A DNA stretch of 64,000 nucleotides from an uncultured Cohaesibacter sp. (lineage in GTDB: Bacteria; Pseudomonadota; Alphaproteobacteria; Rhizobiales; Cohaesibacteraceae): the NCBI RefSeq assembly GCF_963667045.1, contig NZ_OY762934.1, forward strand, positions 4,780,501 through 4,844,500, given 5' to 3'. Made by a program: the position numbers and the translations under genes. Below, in pieces: positions 59,155 through 64,000 of the stretch. Position 1 is the first letter of the stretch. The number at the start of each line of letters is the position of its first letter. The notes beneath the pieces are model-generated. The model worked only from the letters and a program-made list of their open reading frames with translations, was not told the DNA's origin and searched no databases.

Positions 59155-60720
59155 ATGCGCATGCGCTTTCAGAAGTCAGCTATAACCCTGATAGTCGCCG
59201 GGCTTCTGGCCGTGCCTGTTGTGGCGCTGCCCGGGGCAGCCGGTGCCCAGACCTACACGGATCAGCGCTATATCCCGAAATATCCGCGACGCGGCACAGA
59301 GCCTGATCGTCGCCGGTCTCACGGGATCGGGTCCGGTGCCGCCTTTGGCGTCGGGCTGGGACTGGGGCTGACCATCATTGACGGCATCAGTCGGCAGAAC
59401 CAGATGCGTCAGCCACCGCCCGGCTATGCGCCACCCGAGGCACCGCCGCCAAGGCAGGGTTATCGCAAACCCTCGCAACAGGCCCGGTCGCCCAGACCGA
59501 CCAGACCGCCCAGACCACCCAGAGAAACCCCGCGCATTGAATTGCCAGAAACCCTGCGTGTGGCCGCGGCAAAGCCGCGTGTCTATTCCATCGGTGACAA
59601 GCCGTGGGCCAGCGACACCGAATTTGTGGTGACGCTCAATCCCGGTCTGTCCGAGAGCGATGTGGCAGCCTTCCTCAGTGACTATGGGCTTGATCTGATT
59701 GAGCAGACGAAGATCAAGCTGCTGGATCAATATGTGCTGAAACTGGCCTATCCAGAGGGCATGTCGGTGCGGGATATCCTGCAGCTGGCCGGTGACAAGC
59801 GGGTGTTCAGGGCTCAGCCAGACTATTTCTACTATCCGTCCGATGATGGCACCGCTGTGCCTCAGCCACCTTTTGCCGGGCTGCAATATGCGTTTGACCG
59901 GCTGGGCTTGGGAACAGGGCAGATGGCTGATGGTGTCAGTGGCGAAGGGGTGCGGCTTGCTGTCATCGACAGTGGCGTCAATGCCTCCCATCCGGCTGTC
60001 GCCGGTGTGGTTGCTGCGCACTATTCGGCCTTTCCCGCTGCAGCCGAAGGGGAGCTGGTGCCAGCACATGGCACGGCGATCGCCTCCATCATTGCGGCAC
60101 GGTCCGGTATGCGCGGGATTGCCGAGAAGGTGTCGCTGCTTTCTGCCGAGGTGTTCAGGGCTGATGAACGGGGCAACATGGTGGCGGACAGCTACGACAT
60201 CGTGGGCGGGATCGACTGGGCCGTGGAGCAGGGGGCCGAGATTCTCAATCTCAGTTTCGCCGGTGGCCGGGATGCGCTTATGGAAGCGGCACTGGCCAAG
60301 GCGTCCGAGCGGGGCGTGGTGGCGGTTGCTGCGGCTGGCAATGAAGGCAGTGAGGCACCGGTGGCCTATCCTGCCGCCTATCCGTCGGTGATCGCTGTTA
60401 CCGCGACCGATGATGCCGATGCGCTCTATGTCTTTGCCAACCAGGGGGACAAGGTGGAGCTTGCTGCGCCCGGTGTCGATGTGCTGGTGGCGGCCGGGGA
60501 CGAGGGTTTCGCGCTGCAGTCGGGAACCTCGATGGCGACAGCCTATATTTCCGGCTCGATTGCGCTTCTGTTGCAGAAGGAGCCGGGGCTGGGGCTTGCG
60601 GAAATAAAGACACGCCTGTCGCAGAGCACGGAAGATCTCGGGCCAGCGGGTCGCGATCCGCAATTCGGTTTTGGCCGGCTTGATCTGTCCAAGGTGCTGC
60701 GGGAAGGGGGAAACCGATAA
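59155..60720 (+). CDS. Subtilisin-like (S8) serine protease, secreted
   Basis: 521 residues from ATG 59155. Signal peptide (LIVAGLLAVPVVALPGAAGA). Pro/Arg-rich linker at about 80-130. A prodomain-like unit (about 150-225, DTEFVVTLNPGLSESDVAAF to AQPDYFYYP). S8 domain with Asp in LAVIDSGV, His in HGTAIASIIAA, oxyanion Asn in AAAGNEGSEA and nucleophile Ser in QSGTSMATAYISGSIALLL. Final gene of the sigma/anti-sigma operon, so probably a regulon member or regulator of the anti-sigma. Confidence 0.92.
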   Translation: MRMRFQKSAITLIVAGLLAVPVVALPGAAGAQTYTDQRYIPKYPRRGTEPDRRRSHGIGSGAAFGVGLGLGLTIIDGISRQNQMRQPPPGYAPPEAPPPRQGYRKPSQQARSPRPTRPPRPPRETPRIELPETLRVAAAKPRVYSIGDKPWASDTEFVVTLNPGLSESDVAAFLSDYGLDLIEQTKIKLLDQYVLKLAYPEGMSVRDILQLAGDKRVFRAQPDYFYYPSDDGTAVPQPPFAGLQYAFDRLGLGTGQMADGVSGEGVRLAVIDSGVNASHPAVAGVVAAHYSAFPAAAEGELVPAHGTAIASIIAARSGMRGIAEKVSLLSAEVFRADERGNMVADSYDIVGGIDWAVEQGAEILNLSFAGGRDALMEAALAKASERGVVAVAAAGNEGSEAPVAYPAAYPSVIAVTATDDADALYVFANQGDKVELAAPGVDVLVAAGDEGFALQSGTSMATAYISGSIALLLQKEPGLGLAEIKTRLSQSTEDLGPAGRDPQFGFGRLDLSKVLREGGNR

Positions 60721-60723
60721 GGC

Positions 60724-60789
60724 CAAAGGGGCACACATCGAAGAAAGAACTTGGGGCGATATGAGGGGCGCTGTCTTGGTGCCCCTTTG
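60724..60789. terminator. Long-range stem between convergent genes
   Basis: CAAAGGGGCAC (60724-60734) and GTGCCCCTTTG (60779-60789), 11 perfect pairs, 44-base loop, between the protease and the monooxygenase. Confidence 0.4.
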
Positions 60790-60816
60790 CCTCTGTCCCA
60801 ACCGCCCCGCGGATGG

Positions 60817-62022
60817 TCAGATATCGAACTTCACGTCTTCCGGCTTCCAGCCATAGATCCAGTCGAACTGCTTGAGCATCTGTCCGGCGGGCATCATCTG
60901 CATGGTCAGGTTTCGGGCCATGGCGAGCGGACCGCGCATGTGATAGATGCGGCCGTTCTGGCGCGCCCGGCTGACGATGCGGCAGACGCGCTTCTTGCGG
61001 GCCTGTTCATAGGCGGCGAGGCGATCTTCCATGGAACCGTCGACCTCGTCCAGCGCGCGGGCGAGAATGGCGGCGTCCTCGATAGACATCACCGCCCCTT
61101 GCGCCATGAAAGGCAGCATGGCGTGGGCGGCATCACCCAGCAGGGCCACCTTGCCACGCACCCAGGGTTGGGTCGGATCCTGACCGCAGAGTGCCCATTT
61201 CAGCCAGTCGTCGCGCTCGGCCAGAAGGTCCCTGACCTCACGCGGCCAGCGGGCAAAGCGCTTGTTGAGCCAGGCGGCATCGCCCTTGGTGTTCCAGCCC
61301 TGTTCCGTCCAATCCTCATCGACAATCGCCACGATATTCATCATGTGACCCGAAACGATGGGGTAGTGGACGAGGTGGGCCTTTGGCGAGAGCCACAGGC
61401 CGACATTGTCGCTGTCGATGCTGCTTGGCACCATCTGCATGGGCAGGGTGGCGCGCCACGCGGTCTTGCCGCTATAGGCGGCAGGGCTGTTGCCGAAATA
61501 GTCCGTCCGGATGCGCGACCAGACCCCATCAGCAGCGATCAGCGCCGCGCCGCGGTAGAAGACCTGTTCCCCATCGGCCAGCTTGCAGCGAATCTCGACG
61601 CCCGTTTCGTTTTCGGTGATCTCGCGTACTTCCCGTTCGTCAAGCATCTCGATGAGGTCTGACTGGCTGGCGCGATGATAGAGCGCCTGCTGCAGGTCGG
61701 CGCGGTGAATGACCATGTAGGGAGAGCCGAAGCGGCTGGAGATGTCACTGGTGGAGATCTCGGACAGTCTGGCGCCTGTCACACCGGAGTTGATACAGAT
61801 CTTGTCCGGGGTCACGGCCAGCTTGGCAATATAGGGCCAGACGCCCCATTCCTTGAGGCTGTTGGTTGCATTTGGCGAAATCTGGATGCCAGCGCCTACC
61901 TCGGTGGGGATCCTGTTGCGCTCGAGCAGCAGAACGGGAAAGCCCTTGCAGGCAATTGCGAGGGCTGCAGACAGGCCGCCCGGGCCAGCACCTGCAACAA
62001 TGATCGGCAGTCGTTCGGTCAT
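60817..62022 (-). CDS. FAD-dependent aromatic monooxygenase (salicylate / 3-hydroxybenzoate hydroxylase type)
   Basis: 401 residues from ATG 62022. FAD motif IVAGAGPGGLSAALAIACKG (GxGxxG), LIAADGVWSRIR, and the second flavin motif VALLGDAAHAMLPFMAQGA followed by EDAAILARAL. Class A flavoprotein hydroxylase architecture with PHBH fold. Substrate not set by sequence: 3-hydroxybenzoate 6-hydroxylase or salicylate hydroxylase are the nearest kinds. The 312-base gap after it (62023-62334) holds only AT-rich promoter-like DNA. Confidence 0.87.
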   Translation of the reverse strand: MTERLPIIVAGAGPGGLSAALAIACKGFPVLLLERNRIPTEVGAGIQISPNATNSLKEWGVWPYIAKLAVTPDKICINSGVTGARLSEISTSDISSRFGSPYMVIHRADLQQALYHRASQSDLIEMLDEREVREITENETGVEIRCKLADGEQVFYRGAALIAADGVWSRIRTDYFGNSPAAYSGKTAWRATLPMQMVPSSIDSDNVGLWLSPKAHLVHYPIVSGHMMNIVAIVDEDWTEQGWNTKGDAAWLNKRFARWPREVRDLLAERDDWLKWALCGQDPTQPWVRGKVALLGDAAHAMLPFMAQGAVMSIEDAAILARALDEVDGSMEDRLAAYEQARKKRVCRIVSRARQNGRIYHMRGPLAMARNLTMQMMPAGQMLKQFDWIYGWKPEDVKFDI

Positions 62023-62334
62023 GACAGGATCTTTCGAACTGGTCCTCTTGTTCACTCTGGCGCGGGCCAATACGGGCAAGGGCTTAATCAAGGCTTCTTC
62101 CCACAATAAGCGGCGAGAAGGCTATCCGATAGAGCGGATTGCGTTTTTTAACAGACTCAAACGAAGTCGCGGGCAGATTAGTCGGCCCCCTTATAGGTGG
62201 TCTTGATTAAAAACAAAAGTGCCCAATTCACAAGGATGTCACAAGGTCGTCATACTTGCTCGTACCCAGATTGGTGGCTGAGGCGCAGACAACTACAACT
62301 TTTCCACGTTTCGTCGCTTGCGGCAAACGAGAGA

Positions 62335-62571
62335 TCAGTCTTCGTGGTAGCAGTCAGCCGGACGGGTCGTGGTCGGGCCAAGATCTTCGTCATATTTGTA
62401 GAGGGTCGAGCAATAGGGACAGAGGATTTCTTCCGCGTCGCCCATGTCGAGAAAGATATGCGGATGATCCTGAGGCGGCGTTGCGCCGATACATTGGAAT
62501 TCCTTCGATCCGATGTGGATCACCGGTACGCCCTGATCATTCTTGAAATGGGGAATATTCGAGCTGGCCAT
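62335..62571 (-). CDS. Zinc-finger domain protein (CHCC type)
   Basis: 78 residues from ATG 62571 (MASSNIPHFKND). Zinc ligands in FQCIGATPPQDHPHIFLDMG (Cys, His) and LCPYCSTLYKY (two Cys): a CHCC zinc finger related to the small zinc-binding subunit of complex I and conserved across alphaproteobacteria. Longer frames upstream to 62802 overlap unlikely sequence. Role probably in complex I or metal handling. Confidence 0.85.
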   Translation of the reverse strand: MASSNIPHFKNDQGVPVIHIGSKEFQCIGATPPQDHPHIFLDMGDAEEILCPYCSTLYKYDEDLGPTTTRPADCYHED

Positions 62572-62820
62572 TGTAAACCGCTTTCTTTTGCAATGGATTC
62601 CGTATGCCGTCAACCATAAGGCCTTGCGCCGGAGATTCCTATTGTCTGTCCGTTTAAACCTTGCCCCTATCCAAAGATATACGTATATTCGCTGCGGTTT
62701 TTCCAGCAGGGACCGCTCCATTCGCCGCGTTTGCCGATTGCGCTTTTGTGCCAAGATGCTAAGAAGACGAAAGTGTGGGCGAAAGCTTGCTTTCCTTCTC
62801 AATGTGAATCCAATTTTGAC

Positions 62821-63570
62821 ATGCCCTATTTCAAATCAGACGATTACACGATTTCCTATCTCGACGAGGGAACTGGCAAGCCGGTTCTGCTCATTCACGG
62901 CTTTGCTTCCAACAAGACGGTCAACTGGGTCAATCCGGGCTGGGTTCAGACCCTGACCCAAGCCGGCTATCGTGTTCTGGCGATTGACAATCGCGGCCAT
63001 GGGGAGAGCGAGAAGCTCTATGATCCGGCGCTCTATTCGTCGCCGCTGATGGCGGAGGACGCGCGGGCGCTGCTGGATCATCTCGGTATCGAACAGGCCT
63101 ATGTGATGGGTTATTCCATGGGGGCGCGGATTTCAGCCTTCCTGTCGCTGAAATATCCCGAGCGGGTCAAGAAGGTGGTATTCGGTGGCCTTGGTGGCGG
63201 CATGATCAACGGCACGGGCGACCCGCAGCCGATCATCGATGCGCTGAAGGCCGAGGATGGAGCCAAGGCGACCAGTGCGGTCGGGCGGGCTTTCCGTCAG
63301 TTTGCCGACCAGACCAAGAGCGACCGGCTGGCGCTTGCTGCCTGCATGGGGTCTGCGCGTCAGAAGATCTCGGTTGATGAATTGTCCAAACTGCAGGTGC
63401 CCGCGCTGGTGGCCGTTGGTACGCGCGATGCCATTGCGGGCACGGCCAAGGAACTGGCCGACGTGTTGCCGGATGCCCGCATCTGCGATATTCCCGGGCG
63501 GGACCATATGGTTGCTGTCGGGGACAAGGTTTTCAAGAAGGCCGTTCTGGAGTTCTTCGCCGAGGCCTAA
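62821..63570 (+). CDS. Alpha/beta hydrolase
   Basis: 249 residues from ATG 62821. Oxyanion region LLIHGFASNK, IDNRGHGES, nucleophile elbow VMGYSMGARISAF (Ser), acid-type VAVGTRDAIAG (Asp) and catalytic His in GRDHMVAVGDK. No signal peptide. Likely esterase or C-C bond hydrolase of low specificity. Confidence 0.87.
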   Translation: MPYFKSDDYTISYLDEGTGKPVLLIHGFASNKTVNWVNPGWVQTLTQAGYRVLAIDNRGHGESEKLYDPALYSSPLMAEDARALLDHLGIEQAYVMGYSMGARISAFLSLKYPERVKKVVFGGLGGGMINGTGDPQPIIDALKAEDGAKATSAVGRAFRQFADQTKSDRLALAACMGSARQKISVDELSKLQVPALVAVGTRDAIAGTAKELADVLPDARICDIPGRDHMVAVGDKVFKKAVLEFFAEA

Positions 63571-63600
63571 TGGCGGCGCGATGTCATTGGAATGCGAAGA

Positions 63601-63630
63601 GGGAGCCCGATCTGGTCGCGGCTCCCTTTT
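63601..63630. terminator. Terminator between convergent genes
   Basis: GGGAGCC (63601-63607), 12-base loop, GGCTCCC (63620-63626) and TTTTCTT. Confidence 0.75.
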
Positions 63631-63672
63631 CTTATATTTGTCTGTCGGCTCGTTCTGGTGCCGCTGGCCGGA

Positions 63673-63999
63673 CTATCTGCCTTCAAAGACCGGAGCCCGT
63701 TTTTCGGCAAAGGCCCGTCGCCCTTCCTTGTAGTCCTCGCTATCAAGGCAGGTGCTGGCCATGGTGAACAGGGCGTCAAGGGAGACGCAGCCTTCCTGTG
63801 CGATGGCATTGTTGATACCTGCCTTGTGGTAGCTGGCGCTGAGCGGGGCAAGGCGGGCAACCGACTGGCAATAGGCCGCAGCTTCGGCATCGAATGTTTC
63901 GTCGGCAAAGACCCCGTTGAGAAAGCCGATCCGCTGGGCCTCTGCGGCGCTGTAGACCTTTGCCGTGAGGTAGATCTCCCGGGCGTTGGCCGGTCCGAC
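63673..63999 (-). CDS. Enoyl-CoA hydratase/isomerase family, C-terminal part
   Basis: 108 residues enter from the right edge on the minus strand and end at TAG (63675-63673). Crotonase pattern: REIYLTAKVYSAAEAQRIGF, NGVFADE, and the terminal DSEDYKEGRRAFAEKRAPVF, a diagnostic end of the family. The active-site Glu/oxyanion part lies outside the window. Confidence 0.85.
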   Translation of the reverse strand, partial: VGPANAREIYLTAKVYSAAEAQRIGFLNGVFADETFDAEAAAYCQSVARLAPLSASYHKAGINNAIAQEGCVSLDALFTMASTCLDSEDYKEGRRAFAEKRAPVFEGR

Positions 64000-64000
64000 G

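Noticed and set aside
59176-60801. Long antisense frame of about 540 residues opposite the subtilase
   Set aside because: The plus strand encodes a protease with a full catalytic triad; the antisense product is His/Arg/Pro-rich and featureless.

Overview
The window looks like chromosome of an alphaproteobacterium of the Hyphomicrobiales (Rhizobiales) type. The basis is moderately GC-rich coding, three BA14K-family surface proteins, a tripartite tricarboxylate transporter, and a sigma/anti-sigma/subtilase cassette. No rRNA or complete tRNA is present, so genus is not assigned.

Positions 1 to about 33,277 are a prophage with its accessory cargo; its left end lies outside the window. The early region (453-8,022) holds a CI-like self-cleaving repressor, a divergent Cro-position gene, a CII-like regulator, a tight run of overlapping small genes (DNA methyltransferase-like protein, secreted nuclease, replication-type HTH protein), and an opposing three-gene operon (J-domain protein, unknown, XRE repressor) with its own operator-promoter. 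The late region (8,198-27,909) is a T7-type short-tailed virion module: terminase, portal, scaffold, capsid, tail tubes A and B, internal virion proteins, and a collagen-like tail fibre. The lysis genes (27,954-29,333) are a T7-lysozyme-type amidase and an embedded spanin pair. No phage RNA or DNA polymerase, and no integrase, is visible. After lysis come a TacA/TacT-type toxin-antitoxin pair and an AT-rich accessory stretch. That stretch holds two diverged copies of a 59-residue membrane protein flanking a larger membrane protein. Direct repeats and a 3' tRNA fragment at 33,254-33,277 mark the likely right attachment site.

Positions 33,759-43,338 are host genes: a small secreted protein, a PQQ-type sugar dehydrogenase, a LacI regulator, then a catabolic cluster on the plus strand (split dihydroxyacetone kinase dhaK/dhaL, TctC-TctB-TctA transporter, HpcH/HpaI aldolase). 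The layout suggests uptake of a carboxylate, aldol cleavage, and phosphorylation of a ketone product.

Positions 43,407-52,497 are an amino-sugar regulon. One minus-strand operon encodes NanE epimerase, a ROK kinase, a complete ABC sugar importer, NagB and NagA, with a divergent RpiR-family regulator; palindromic operators lie between them. Together these would convert imported N-acetylmannosamine or N-acetylglucosamine to fructose-6-phosphate.

Positions 52,580-64,000 hold a secreted protein, a GAF-GGDEF-EAL signalling protein with a degenerate GGDEF motif, a small membrane protein, three tandem BA14K paralogues, an ECF sigma/anti-sigma/subtilisin operon, a flavin monooxygenase, a zinc-finger protein, an alpha/beta hydrolase, and the 3' end of an enoyl-CoA hydratase gene cut by the window edge.
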